The position numbers and the translations under genes are program-made. This document shows positions 1-9,700 of a stretch of 32,674 bases of DNA, piece after piece (position 1 is the stretch's first letter; every line of letters begins with the position of its first letter). Source of the DNA: Chloroflexota bacterium (GTDB taxonomy: Bacteria; Chloroflexota; Dehalococcoidia; UBA2979). The stretch lies in NCBI GenBank assembly GCA_947446155.1, contig CANFFZ010000007.1, forward strand, positions 1 to 32,674, given 5' to 3'. The notes below the pieces were generated by a model. That model worked only from the letters and a program-made list of their open reading frames with translations. It was not told the DNA's origin and made no database searches.

Positions 1-291
1 GCGTCCCGCGTTGCTGCGGCCCTGGGTGCTCTTCCGATTCACACGTCACACGTAGCAGTGGGACCGGTCAGTGAGAGAAGAGGGGAGTCTGAGGACTCAC
101 CCGGCGGCGTATGCCGCTTGGCGGGTCTGGTTCGAGCCTAACACGGCCTGATTGTTACGCACCATCGAGGGTGTCGGGCGAGCCCCGTACTGCCTCTCGA
201 AGCCATCTTCCCGTATCCCGTGCATCGCTCCGCCGGTGAGCGGCGTATATAGCGCAGACACCCAGCGCGGCCGCTGTGGAGGACGTGTTCG
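1..291. other. Upstream region without a recognised gene; promoter of the cupredoxin gene
   Basis: No gene is recognised here. A plus-strand frame is open from base 1 to a TAA at 139-141 and could be the end of a gene outside the window, but its residues match no family I know. A TATATA/TATAGC stretch at 246-253 is a plausible -10 box for the lipoprotein that starts at 292, with GGAGG at 278-282 as its ribosome site. No clear -35 box is seen. Confidence 0.4.
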
Positions 292-837
292 ATGCCATCC
301 GAGAGGTGGAGACGGGGAATCGGTCTGGTGGTGGTAGTGGCAGTGGGGGTCACACTCGGCGGGTGCTCCTCGAGTTCGGCACCGAAGGCGGGCGCGAACG
401 CGGCGGCGACAGCCGCGCCAGGGACGCCAACGACTGTCGGAGTCACGCTGAAGGACTTCGGTGTGGCGTCCGCCTATGCCTCGGTCCCGTCGGGGAGCGT
501 GACGTTTTCCGTCAAGAACAATGGAGCAATCCCGCACGAGTTCGTGGTGGTGAAAAGCGACTTGACGGTCGACAAACTGCCGCAATTCGAGCAGAAACTT
601 GTGGACGAGAAGCAAGTGCAGGTGGTCTCCAAGATCGCGCCGTTGGATGCCGCGAAGCAGCAGGACGTCACAGTCGCGCTGCTGCCAGGGAAGTACATCC
701 TGCTCTGCAACGTGGCGAGCCACTACACCTCGGGCATGTTCACCGGGTTCGTGGTGACGAGTGGAGGGGCGCCGACTAACGCCACTCCAACCACAGGCGC
801 CCCGGTCACGGGTACGCCCTCGAACGACGGGTACTAA
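292..837 (+). CDS. Cupredoxin-like copper lipoprotein
   Basis: A 181-residue exported lipoprotein: a charged N-terminus, a hydrophobic stretch at residues 9-22 and an LGGC lipobox with Cys25. After an Ala/Pro/Thr linker comes a single cupredoxin domain (about 48-155). The type-1 copper ligands are all visible: His82 in IPHEF, then Cys139, His144 and Met149 in a C-x4-H-x4-M arrangement. This is the plastocyanin/sulfocyanin ligand set, so a membrane-tethered electron carrier or copper-binding protein on the outer face of the membrane is likely. The C-terminus is a short Thr/Gly/Pro tail. GGAGG at 278-282 lies 9 nt before the ATG. No oxidase or reductase partner is adjacent, so the redox partner is unknown. 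Confidence 0.85.
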   Translation: MPSERWRRGIGLVVVVAVGVTLGGCSSSSAPKAGANAAATAAPGTPTTVGVTLKDFGVASAYASVPSGSVTFSVKNNGAIPHEFVVVKSDLTVDKLPQFEQKLVDEKQVQVVSKIAPLDAAKQQDVTVALLPGKYILLCNVASHYTSGMFTGFVVTSGGAPTNATPTTGAPVTGTPSNDGY

Positions 838-900
838 GTACCTTCACGCGTACGGAAGATTCATCCATGTCTGCTCACAATTCGCGATGGTGGGCTGGCC

Positions 901-906
901 TATACT
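901..906 (+). promoter_or_regulatory. -10 box (TATACT) of the CHRD gene
   Basis: TATACT lies 56 nt before the chosen ATG at 962, giving a leader of about 50 nt that carries GGAGG at 950-954. The -35 region is weak. Confidence 0.45.
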
Positions 907-961
907 TCCGTCACGCGGCAAACGCAGTCGCCTGCAATCGACTTTTATTGGAGGAATGTCG

Positions 962-1612
962 ATGAAGATTCAGAAGACGCGCTGGCTCAGTGCCGGCCTC
1001 GCCATCGCGGCGGTCGCAGCATTCGTGCCGGCAGTGGTGATGGGCCAGACGACCTCGCGGTTCGAGGTTCGACTCACCGGTGCCAACGAGGTTCCAGCCG
1101 TCACGACGACGGCAAAGGGCACGTTCGCGGCGACGCTGGACGAAGCAGCGGGCACTATCGCCTGGACGCTGACCGTCCCGGAGATCACGAACGCCACGGC
1201 TGCCCACATCCACGCGGGTGCGGCAGGCGTCAACGGCGGCATCGTGCTCAACCTGTTCGCCGCCCCCACGGGCAGCCCGGCCAGCAGCATCAACGTGTCG
1301 GGTACGGCGCGGGCAGCTGACATCAGCGGCACGCTGGCCGGCAACCTCCCGGGCTTCATCACCGCCCTGAAGGCGGGCACGCTGTACGCCAACGTTCACA
1401 CCACCGCGAACGCGGGCGGCGAAATCCGCTCGCAGGTCGTCGCGGCAGCGGCGGCTCCGGCGCCCGCTCCCGTAGCGGCTCCGGCGAAGACCGGTAACGG
1501 TGGCCCCGAGGCCATATCTGACTCGACCGGCACGTTCACCGTGATTGGCCTGATCGCGGTTGCGGTCGTCGCCCTTGGCGGCGCGCGCGTCCTCACTTCC
1601 CGCAAGCGGTAG
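962..1612 (+). CDS. Exported CHRD-domain protein with C-terminal membrane anchor
   Basis: 216 residues. The start at 962 is chosen because GGAGG at 950-954 is 7 nt away and the signal peptide (MKIQKTRW followed by a hydrophobic core, cut near VMGQ) begins right there. An in-frame ATG at 956 is too close to the ribosome site. Residues about 32-150 form a CHRD domain, with LTGANEVPAV near its start, AAHIHAGAAGVNGGIV in the middle and LYANVHTTANAGGEIR at the end. The CHRD fold is an immunoglobulin-like domain found in chordin and many bacterial surface proteins. An Ala/Pro linker follows, then a transmembrane helix (about 190-209) and a basic SRKR tail, giving an LPXTG-like layout without the sorting motif. 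It is probably displayed on the cell surface. Its ligand is unknown. Confidence 0.85.
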   Translation: MKIQKTRWLSAGLAIAAVAAFVPAVVMGQTTSRFEVRLTGANEVPAVTTTAKGTFAATLDEAAGTIAWTLTVPEITNATAAHIHAGAAGVNGGIVLNLFAAPTGSPASSINVSGTARAADISGTLAGNLPGFITALKAGTLYANVHTTANAGGEIRSQVVAAAAAPAPAPVAAPAKTGNGGPEAISDSTGTFTVIGLIAVAVVALGGARVLTSRKR

Positions 1613-1629
1613 GCGAGCGTTCGACCAAC

Positions 1630-1664
1630 AAGAAGGGGCGAGGCCACCGGCCTCGCCCCTTCTT
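1630..1664. terminator. Bidirectional intrinsic terminator
   Basis: A perfect 16-bp inverted repeat (1630-1645 and 1649-1664) with a 3-nt loop. AA-rich and TT-rich arm ends serve as the U-tract on either strand. It separates the CHRD gene from the convergent ABC operon. Confidence 0.85.
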
Positions 1665-1687
1665 CGTTCAACGGTCCGAGGCGAATC

Positions 1688-2410
1688 CTACCGGCCGAGG
1701 GCGCTCCGCACCTCGCCGGACTCCACGAACTGCCCGTCCGACATCTCCACCACGCGGTGTGCGTAGTCCACGATCAGCGGGTCGTGCGTCGCCATCACGA
1801 TCGTCACGCCCTCGGCGGCGGCGGTCTGCAGCAGCCCAAAGATCTGCGCGCCGGTCACCGTGTCGAGTTCCCCCGTCGGCTCGTCCGCGATCAGCAGCCG
1901 AGGACGGTTAGCGAGCGCTCGCGCGACCGCGACGCGCTGCTGCTCGCCGCCCGAGAGTTCGTAGGGACGGTGTCCGGCGCGCGCTGAGAGCCCCACCATC
2001 TCCAGCAGTTCGCGCGTCCGCTGGCCCTCGTCACGACTGCTCGCACCGGCGATGCGCAGCGCGAGCGCGATGTTCTCTGCTGCCGACAGCAGTGGCAGCA
2101 GCCCGAACGACTGGAACACGAAGCCGATGTGGCTCCGTCGCAGCGCGGTCAGTTCGGCCTCGCTGGCCGAGGTGATATCGCGACCGTCGAGGTAGACCGA
2201 TCCGTCGTCCGGACGATCCAGCCCGGCAATCAGGTTGAGCAGCGTCGTCTTACCGGAACCAGACCGCCCCACGATCGCCAGCAGTTCGCCTGGTGGCACC
2301 GTGAGCGACACCTCACGCACGGCGTACACCGTGTGCCCGCCGCCATCGAAGTGGCGCGAGACGCCTCTCACCTCGACGGCCGGGTGCGTGGTCGAGGGTT
2401 GCGAGGTCAT
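1688..2410 (-). CDS. ABC transporter ATPase, MacB/LolD class
   Basis: 240-residue nucleotide-binding subunit. Walker A is GRSGSGKTT (48-56), the signature is [15 protein letters not shown] and Walker B is [12 protein letters not shown], the form typical of the LolD/FtsE/MacB class that pairs with FtsX-type permeases. The D-loop and an H-loop histidine (MATHDP) are present. It is the last gene of a leftward operon. Its ATG overlaps the stop of the upstream ATPase gene in an ATGA (2407-2410), so translation is probably coupled. It likely powers one or both giant permeases nearby through mechanotransmission rather than classical transport. The transported substrate cannot be told from sequence. 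Confidence 0.93.
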   Translation of the reverse strand: MTSQPSTTHPAVEVRGVSRHFDGGGHTVYAVREVSLTVPPGELLAIVGRSGSGKTTLLNLIAGLDRPDDGSVYLDGRDITSASEAELTALRRSHIGFVFQSFGLLPLLSAAENIALALRIAGASSRDEGQRTRELLEMVGLSARAGHRPYELSGGEQQRVAVARALANRPRLLIADEPTGELDTVTGAQIFGLLQTAAAEGVTIVMATHDPLIVDYAHRVVEMSDGQFVESGEVRSALGR

Positions 2411-3303
2411 GGGGCAGCCTCGTGGTCGGGCGCAGCACGCAGTTCGACGTGATCGCCGTGGATCTCGACGGTAGCGCGCGTGCCGAGGCCCAACTGGTCG
2501 ACGTACTCGCGCGGGATCTGGAGCCGACCGCTGCGGTCGACCAGCGCAAACTCCTCCATCGCCAGGCGCTCGCGGCCGAACGTGACGCGTCGGACGAACT
2601 CGGCGGCCGTGCGTCCGTCTCTCATCGTCACGACCCGGTCGACACGCTCGGTGATGGTGCGGTCGTGCGACACGATGATCACCGTGACGCCGGTCGCTTC
2701 GTTCAGTGCGTGTAGCGCGGCGAAGACCTCCGTGGCCGTCGCGCTGTCGAGTTCGCCCGTCGGCTCGTCCGCGAGCAGCAGCGGCGGTTGGTTCGCCAGC
2801 GCGACCGCGATCGCCACGCGCTGCTGCTCCCCGCCCGACATCTGGTTCGGCCGGTGGTCCGCCTTCGCCGCCAACCCCACCTGGGCGAGGAGTTCGAGGG
2901 ACCTCGCGCCCGCGGTGCGCCGGTCCGTGCCGTTCACCAGTTGAGGCACCTCAACGTTCTCGCGGGCGGTCAGGTACGGAAGCAGGTTGCGGCCCGTCTG
3001 CTGCCACACGAAGCCAACCTCGGCGCGCCGGTAGTCGACGAGTTCCTGGTCGTTCATCGTGAGCAGGTCGCGCTGTCCGACGCGCACCCGCCCCGCCGAG
3101 GGCTGGTCGAGGCCGGCGAGGATGTTGAGCAGCGTCGACTTCCCGGACCCGGACGCACCGACGATCGCCATCACCTCGCCGCTGGCGACGGAGAGGTCGA
3201 GACCGCGTAGCGCGACGACCTCGAGTTCCTGGGTCTTGTGGATCTTGAACACGTCCTCGCACTGCACGTACGGGGGCGTCGAGGGCTGCGTCACAGGGTT
3301 CAT
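2407..3303 (-). CDS. ABC transporter ATPase with C-terminal AbrB-like tail
   Basis: 298 residues, starting at the ATG that overlaps the permease stop codon (ATGA at 3300-3303). The first 230 residues are a MacB/LolD-type ATPase with Walker A GASGSGKST, signature [15 protein letters not shown] and Walker [13 protein letters not shown]. This is followed by about 65 extra residues. The end of that tail (EEFALVDRSGRLQIPREYVDQ, then LGLGTRATVEI and HVELR) has the pattern of a SpoVT/AbrB swapped-hairpin domain: GRLQIP, a hydrophobic LG step and a final beta strand. Such domains dimerise and often bind DNA. Here it could instead dimerise or regulate the ATPase. Only the AbrB assignment is uncertain; the ATPase is clear. 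Confidence 0.9.
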   Translation of the reverse strand: MNPVTQPSTPPYVQCEDVFKIHKTQELEVVALRGLDLSVASGEVMAIVGASGSGKSTLLNILAGLDQPSAGRVRVGQRDLLTMNDQELVDYRRAEVGFVWQQTGRNLLPYLTARENVEVPQLVNGTDRRTAGARSLELLAQVGLAAKADHRPNQMSGGEQQRVAIAVALANQPPLLLADEPTGELDSATATEVFAALHALNEATGVTVIIVSHDRTITERVDRVVTMRDGRTAAEFVRRVTFGRERLAMEEFALVDRSGRLQIPREYVDQLGLGTRATVEIHGDHVELRAAPDHEAAP

Positions 3304-6300
3304 CCTTCGCCCACGCGCAACGCTCGATGGATCGCGAGGCGCACGTAGAGTAATACGACCGCGCCGATGGTCAGCACGAACGTCGTCCCCAGTACCCCCC
3401 ACACCGTGAACACCTGCAACCATGAGACCGCCAGCGCGAACGGCGGCATCACCGAGGCGCCCCCCTCGCTGATCCCCAGCACGTCCATCATCCGTCGCCC
3501 GACCTGCAGCCCCACGACCGTCCCCAGCCCCATTCCCGCGACGACGATCGCGAGGTATTCGATGGCCACGACTAAGAACACCTGCACGCGCGAGAAGCCG
3601 AGGGTGCGCAGGATCGCGAACTCCAACGCGCGCCGCTGCGCCGTCAGGTAGGAGTACAGGACGAACGCGATCGCCGACAGCGTCAACACCGTCGCGAACG
3701 AGATTCCGAGGATCCCTGCCCACCCGGCTGCGATCAGCGGATCCTCGCCCTGCCGGGCTCGCTCAGCACCCGCGTCCATCAGTGTCTGCGGCACGAACGC
3801 TGCGAGGGCGTCCCGGGTCCGCGCCGCATCATCGGTCGCGAACCAGGCCTCGTTGAGCGACGTTCTCTGATTTGAGATCGAGGCGTTCACCGTCGCACTG
3901 AGGCGCGAGCTGTCGACGATCGCGAAGCCCACCCGGAGGGAGTTTGCGTTGTACGTGGGGAACAACTCGAATGTCTCGCCGACGCGCGCATCAACGTAGA
4001 CACCACCGACGAGCAAGCGCAGGTTGTCACCCGACTTCACACCCAGCCGATCGACTGAAGCCTGCGCCAGGTGCAGCACCATTGGCTGGCCGTCCGTGCT
4101 CGGCCGTAGCCCACGCTCGCGCGGTGCCACTCGCGTGTCCGACCACTCGTAGCGGGCGGACGCGCTCGCACCCGGCGGGGCATCCGAAGCGGCCGTCACG
4201 GTGTCCGTCACGCGCGCGATGTGCTGCCCCTGAATGACCTCGAATCCCGGCCCGGCGAAATCGAGGGCAATCTGTGCGCCCTCGGACGGCACTCCGATGT
4301 CACCTTCGGGTGCGCTCGCCGCACCCGTTGAGGTGGTGAGCAACGGCCCGAGGAGTACCACACCGCGCTGCGCAGCGATGGCGCTCACCGTGGAGGTGTA
4401 GACGGCGTCAAACGTCAGTGGCTGCGCGAGCGGCGGACGCGAGCCCGGGCCGGTGCGCCGCGCATCGAGGTTCACCGAGAAGAATCGCCACTCTCGTGTC
4501 GCCGGATCGTTCGGACGAGCCGTCCCCAGTTGGAGTACCTCGGAGCGCCCGTTCGCGTCCCGCACGGCGACGAGCAGGCTGATCGGCCCGCGAATGTCCG
4601 CGAACTTCGCCCACACACCCACCTGTCGGGTGCCCTCCGGCAGCAGCAGCGGCTTCGGGTTCGCGCTGTTCGCGGCGAGCTTCGAGAGCATCGAGGACAG
4701 CGACGCGTCCGCGAAGTCCCCGCGGAAGTACGCGACCTCGCCGAACGTCGAGGGGTCAAGGCCAAGGATCTGGAGCGGTTCCGACTTGCCCTCGTGCTGG
4801 GTCGTGCCCTCGCTGCGGCTGGTGAGGGTGACGTGCTGCGCCGGGACGCTCTGCATCGCGCGTGCGAAGGCGGCGTCGCCCTGCCCGGAAAGTCCTCGCA
4901 GGTCAGCCGCGCGGATGTCCGCGCCCACCGGGTAGCGAGCGCGGTCGTCGTACGAATGGTCGAGCGTCGCCGAGAAGGTCGCGCCGAACATACCCACGCC
5001 CGTGGCGAGCATCAGCATGAGGACGAGCCTCGAGTAGTGCGTGGGGTCGCGCGCGAGTGACCGGATGCCGACCAGCGTCGCCGCGCCCGCGATCCAGGTT
5101 AGTCCCCACGCGATCGCCCGCAGCACGAGTGGGAACAGCCGCAAGAAGACCACGCCCACCGTGACCATGATCACCGCCGGGGTTGCCAGCAGCAGCGGGT
5201 CGGACTGCCGGTCGCCGAACAGCGTCCGCGTGAAGAGTTGCTCGTCCTGCCGCAGCCGCCAGAACACCAGCCCGACCAGCAGCACGAGCGCCACATCGAG
5301 GTAATAACGCAGGAACAGCGGCACCGGCCTCGGTCGCGCGGCGGCACGACTGAACTCGACGACCGTCGTCCGTGTCGCCTTCCACGCCGGGAGCATGAAC
5401 GAGGCGAACGCGAGCACCGCGCCACCCAGCGAGAACGCGAACGACAGCAGCGAGATGTGGACCGCCAGCGGTCCGCCTCCCGATAGCGCCTGGAACGGCG
5501 GCGTCGGGCCGAGCGAGGTGATCAGCGCAGCCGCGAGGAACGGCCCGGTGAGGGCGGCGACCAGCGCGAGCAAGAACCCCTCCACGCCGAACTCCAGCAA
5601 CAACTGCGTCGGGCTCGCACCGCGGCTGCGCAGCACGGCCATCTCCGGTGCGTGTCGCTCCACCAGCATCGTGGACACCATCACGAGGTAGTACGCGACG
5701 ATGCCGCCGATCTGGAGCAGCAGCACGAACAGCGGGATCCGCACGAAGAACAGCCGGTCGTCGAACCCGCGCAGGACACCCACGAGGTCGGTGTCGATCG
5801 AAGCCTCGCGCTCGAGCGCCGAGACCGCCTCCGGCAACCCGTCGATGGCATTCGCGACGCCGTCCGCATTCCGCGCGTTCAACCCATCGAGACGGATCGA
5901 GGTGGCCTCGTGGTACGTGACCGCGGCCGTTGGCATCCGGCTGGTCAGCGCGCCGAAGAACGCCTCCTCCGGTACGAGGAAGACGAAGGCGGGCCAACCG
6001 CTCAACGGCTCGTCGAGGACTGTCGGAAAGGTCTTCCAGTACGCCTCGGACGGTTCGTTGGCACGGACGATGCTCGCGACCTGGACTCGCAGCGGCGGTA
6101 GCGCCGGATCCCACCAGGCGTGCAGATCAAAGCGGTCGCCCACCGCCACCTTGCTTCGCGATGCGAGGTCGGTGGCGACCGTCACCGGGAGCGGCTCCGT
6201 GCCGGCGGGTGCCGGGCCGCGCTGGAGGGTGCCCGCCGTCGACGTCACATGTTGGTCGAGTCCGTCGCGGAAGCGCAGGACGGCGCGCGGGCGGCGCTGG

Positions 6301-6668
6301 TCGCCCTCGTCCACTCGTCCGCCCGGTGTCGTGAGGTAGAATGTCTTGCTCGTGCCCTGTCGGACGACAACGCCGGTCCCATCGCCGAGGGCGCCCCGGA
6401 CGGTGCCCTGAATGCGCTGGGAGGAGCGCTGGAACTCCTCGCGGCGCGCGGAGGCAGCGTCGCGCGACGTCTTCACCGCGATCGTTTCGGCTGCCGGCTG
6501 CTCGAGGGCGTGACGGAGGCCGAGGTCACGGATTGTGTCCGCGTAGATGACCGTTGCGGAGAGGATGGCGGACGACACGATCGCGCCCAGGGCGGCGCTG
6601 GCAAACAGGCGCCAGTGGGCGGCCATGCGCCGCACGGCAAGGACAGCCAGCGAGCGGATTCGGATCAC
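3300..6668 (-). CDS. Giant two-module FtsX-type ABC permease
   Basis: 1122 residues. The GTG at 6668 is chosen because it begins directly before a basic N-terminus and the first membrane helix (RMAAHWRLFASAALGAIV), and because a TACAAT box ends 7 nt upstream. The chain has one N-terminal helix, a large extracytoplasmic domain, a first FtsX module (LLLQIGGIVAYYLVMVSTML, then RSRGASPTQLL), further helices near the middle, a second large outer domain, and a C-terminal FtsX module (ILGISFATVLTLSAIAFVLYS, then LRTLGFSRVQVF). The length is that of a duplicated FtsX permease, about twice a MacB. It heads a three-gene operon with two ATPases. It is clearly paralogous to the divergent permease at 6728-10087. 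Confidence 0.9.
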   Translation of the reverse strand: MIRIRSLAVLAVRRMAAHWRLFASAALGAIVSSAILSATVIYADTIRDLGLRHALEQPAAETIAVKTSRDAASARREEFQRSSQRIQGTVRGALGDGTGVVVRQGTSKTFYLTTPGGRVDEGDQRRPRAVLRFRDGLDQHVTSTAGTLQRGPAPAGTEPLPVTVATDLASRSKVAVGDRFDLHAWWDPALPPLRVQVASIVRANEPSEAYWKTFPTVLDEPLSGWPAFVFLVPEEAFFGALTSRMPTAAVTYHEATSIRLDGLNARNADGVANAIDGLPEAVSALEREASIDTDLVGVLRGFDDRLFFVRIPLFVLLLQIGGIVAYYLVMVSTMLVERHAPEMAVLRSRGASPTQLLLEFGVEGFLLALVAALTGPFLAAALITSLGPTPPFQALSGGGPLAVHISLLSFAFSLGGAVLAFASFMLPAWKATRTTVVEFSRAAARPRPVPLFLRYYLDVALVLLVGLVFWRLRQDEQLFTRTLFGDRQSDPLLLATPAVIMVTVGVVFLRLFPLVLRAIAWGLTWIAGAATLVGIRSLARDPTHYSRLVLMLMLATGVGMFGATFSATLDHSYDDRARYPVGADIRAADLRGLSGQGDAAFARAMQSVPAQHVTLTSRSEGTTQHEGKSEPLQILGLDPSTFGEVAYFRGDFADASLSSMLSKLAANSANPKPLLLPEGTRQVGVWAKFADIRGPISLLVAVRDANGRSEVLQLGTARPNDPATREWRFFSVNLDARRTGPGSRPPLAQPLTFDAVYTSTVSAIAAQRGVVLLGPLLTTSTGAASAPEGDIGVPSEGAQIALDFAGPGFEVIQGQHIARVTDTVTAASDAPPGASASARYEWSDTRVAPRERGLRPSTDGQPMVLHLAQASVDRLGVKSGDNLRLLVGGVYVDARVGETFELFPTYNANSLRVGFAIVDSSRLSATVNASISNQRTSLNEAWFATDDAARTRDALAAFVPQTLMDAGAERARQGEDPLIAAGWAGILGISFATVLTLSAIAFVLYSYLTAQRRALEFAILRTLGFSRVQVFLVVAIEYLAIVVAGMGLGTVVGLQVGRRMMDVLGISEGGASVMPPFALAVSWLQVFTVWGVLGTTFVLTIGAVVLLYVRLAIHRALRVGEG

Positions 6669-6675
6669 GGGCGGG

Positions 6676-6681
6676 ATTGTA
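6676..6681 (-). promoter_or_regulatory. -10 box of leaderless promoter, leftward permease operon
   Basis: TACAAT on the minus strand, separated from the GTG start at 6668 by 7 nt (CCCGCCC). Transcription should begin at or next to the start codon. No ribosome site fits in between and no good -35 box is seen. Confidence 0.6.
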
Positions 6682-6713
6682 GGGTGCGCGCACCGCGCGT
6701 CGCGGGTCACGCG

Positions 6714-6719
6714 TAGACT
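6714..6719 (+). promoter_or_regulatory. -10 box of leaderless promoter, rightward permease
   Basis: TAGACT, separated from the GTG at 6728 by 8 nt (CCCGCCTC). This mirrors the opposite promoter only 32 nt away, so the two permeases share a 59-nt divergent control region. Confidence 0.55.
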
Positions 6720-6727
6720 CCCGCCTC

Positions 6728-9700
6728 GTGGGACGCTTACTGACTGGCTGGTTCTTGGTGCGCCACCGCATGCGGGCGCACTGGCGGCTGCTCCTCGCGA
6801 GCGGCCTCGGCGTGCTCCTCGCCGCAACCCTCCTCGGCGCTGTGCCCACCTACGCGGACGCGATGGCCGACCTGGGGCTCCGCTTCCGCCTCGACCGAGG
6901 CCTCACCGACCCGCGCCAGCGTGTCCTCTTCCTGGATATCGACAACTCGGCGCTCGGCGACCCGGCGGACACGCAGCGCCGCGCCGCCCTCGATGCCGCC
7001 ACCCGCGCGCACGTTGGCTGGCTGGGCCCCGAACTGATCGTGGAGGAGCGCTCCCAGCGCCTCACATGGACCATCGAAGGCGGGGGTGGGGATCCGTGGC
7101 CCGCCTTCATCTCGGGCGTCCCTGCGCTTGCCGAGCACGTCGAGGTGACAACCGGCCGCTTGCCCTCGACCGGCGCTGGCGTCGAGATCGTCCTGCCCGA
7201 TGGCTACCAGCGCTTCGCGCGCCTCGGGGAGGTCGTGCGCCTCACGCTGCCACCGATCGATGACTGCCCGCGTATCCCCGGCTCGGACGACCCCGCGATC
7301 GCGGCCCAGGAGGTGCGCTGCCGCCCCACGGCGATCGCAACCGCTAGCACGACGGCGATCGTGGTCGGGTTCGTCCGCCAGCGCGACCCCTCGGATCTGC
7401 GCTGGCAGATCATCGACGCCGCCTGGGGGACACCCGAGAAGCCCGCGCTCGATAACCCGCAGCCGGGCAGTGGCGGATTCCTGCTGCTCACCACGGACGA
7501 GCAGTACCGAGGTGCCCTCGCGCAGCGCCTGCCGGAACTCCGCAGTCGCCACCGCTCCGGCTTGCTCCCCGACCTGCGCGCCATCGGTGTCCGGGAGGTC
7601 GAGGACGCCCTGACGAGCATCGCGGCGTGGCAGCAGGACGCGCGGGTCACCCTTGGACTGTCCGCACACGGCATCACGACGTTCGCGGATCAACTCGCCG
7701 TATTCCGTACGGCTCAGACGTTCTCGCGCGTGCCGCTGCTGATCATCCTGCTCCAGATCGTCGGCGTGATCGGCTTCTATGTGGTCCTGATCGCCTCGAT
7801 GCTCTCCGAGCGTCGTGCGGCGGAACTCAGCGTCTATCGCAGCCGCGGCGCGAGCGTCGGCCAACTCGTCGGTCTCGCGCTGTTCGAGGGCACACTGCTC
7901 GCGATCCCGGCGGCGGCGGCCGCGCCGTGGATCGCCGGGCAGGTCGTCGCGGCACTCGGTCGCGCCTCGTTGTTCGAGCGCTCGACCGGCGGTGCACCGC
8001 TGCCGGTGAACGTCGGGCCGGAGGCGTACCTCCTGGCGGCTGCCGGTGCCGCCCTCTCCGTCCTCGCGATGGCGATCCCGGCCTGGGCCGCCGCGCGCCG
8101 AGGCGTGATCGACGACCAGCGCGAGCGCGCCCGTCCGCGTGGCCGAGGCGTCGTGCAGCGCTACTACCTCGATGTGGCGCTCGTCGTGCTGGCGGGGTTC
8201 CAGTGGTGGCAACTCGAACGGCGTGGGACGGCGCTCGACCCGGGGTCGCTTGGCGGCTGGTCGAGCGACCCGCTGCTGCTCTCGTTCCCGCTCGTGGCGA
8301 TGCTGGCCGTGACCGCCATCGTGCTGCGCTGCTACGCACCGCTCCTGCGTGTGGGGGTCCGCTTCGCACTCCCGCTGCGAGGCGTCGCCGTCGCGGTCGG
8401 CCTGCGTCAGACCTCGAGGTCGCCCGCGACACACGCGCGACTGCTCATGCTGATGGTGATGGCGACAGCGGTCGCCACGTTCGCGGCGTCGTACGGCCCG
8501 ACTGTCGGGCAGTCCTATCGCGAACGCGCTCAGTACGAGGCGGGTGTTGATCTCCGCGCGCGCGTTCGTGTGCCCGGCCCGCGGATGCAGCCGCCGCTCG
8601 CCGACGTGCGTGCGATTCCTGGCGTCGCCTCAGCGACGTACGCCTATCGAGGCAACATCCGCATCGCCGGCGGGGGGGATGTCTCCGTCCTCGGCATCGA
8701 CGAGGGTGCGCGCGTTGCCTCGATGATCTGGACGCGAGACGACTTCGCCGATGAGCCGCTCGGGGCGATGTTGGAGCGCATCCGCCCGGCCAGCGAGGCT
8801 GGCCCAGGCCTCGCGATCCCAGCGAACGCGGTCACGCTTCAGGCGCAGATGTACCTCGACCTACCGCAGGGGCGCGTCCCCGGGCTCTCCGCGCGCCTCC
8901 GCGACGCTACGGGCGAGTACTTCGACGCGCGGTTCGAAGAACTGCCTTCGGGCGAGTGGCGTCAGATGACGGCCACGATCCCGGTGGGCGCGGAGCGTCC
9001 GGTCTCGCTCGTGGCCATGCGCATGGAGTCGTCGCTCTTCGTCCGTCGTGAAGGGGCGCTCTATATCGACGACCTCGCGGCTGGCGACGCACAGGGCCGT
9101 GTCACTTCGGTCTACGACTTCGAGTTGCCGTCCGGCTGGACGGCGTACACTCAGGCCGGCACCCAGGAGACCTTCGCGCTTTCGAACACGCGAGCGCGGT
9201 CGAAGACCTACTCCGGCCGCTGGTCGTGGACCTCGGGCCCGCCGAGTCGCGAGAGCGTCGTCTCGGTCGGTGGGCCGGCAGCGCTGCCCGGGCTGTTTAG
9301 CGCGAGTGCCTTGAAATCCCTCGGTATGCGCGAGGGCGATGTCACCACGACGACACTCTCGAACGGTGTGCAGATCCCCGTGCGCGCAGCGGGGACGCTC
9401 AACCTCTTCCCTACACTCGATCCCGGCTCTGGCTTCATCGTGGTCGACCGCCGCCAACTGCGGTCGGTCGCGAGCATGGCGAGCGCCCCCGCCCCCTATG
9501 CCAACGAGTTGTGGGTGGACTTCGATGCTGCCCTGCCGCTGGCGGACCAACGTGCCGTGATGGCGCGCCTCGAACAGCGGTTCACCTCGCCCGTGTGGAT
9601 CGCCGAGCCGCTGCTCCAGGCCGCGAACGTTGAGGAGGCGGGCGCTGACCCGACTCTCGTAGCCTCGGGGAGCGGCATCCTGCTGGTGGCGGCGGTGGCG

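Noticed and set aside
97..723. Long minus-strand open frame opposite the cupredoxin gene
   Set aside because: Arg/His-rich composition typical of an antisense shadow in GC-rich DNA; no family motifs, and the plus strand holds a complete lipoprotein.
3304..3723. Upstream extension of the AbrB-tailed ATPase frame
   Set aside because: It lies inside the permease coding region; the ATGA overlap at 3300-3303 gives the true start.
6737..8434. 565-codon minus-strand frame inside the rightward permease
   Set aside because: Mirror of permease codons, rich in Arg and Glu; no recognisable domain.
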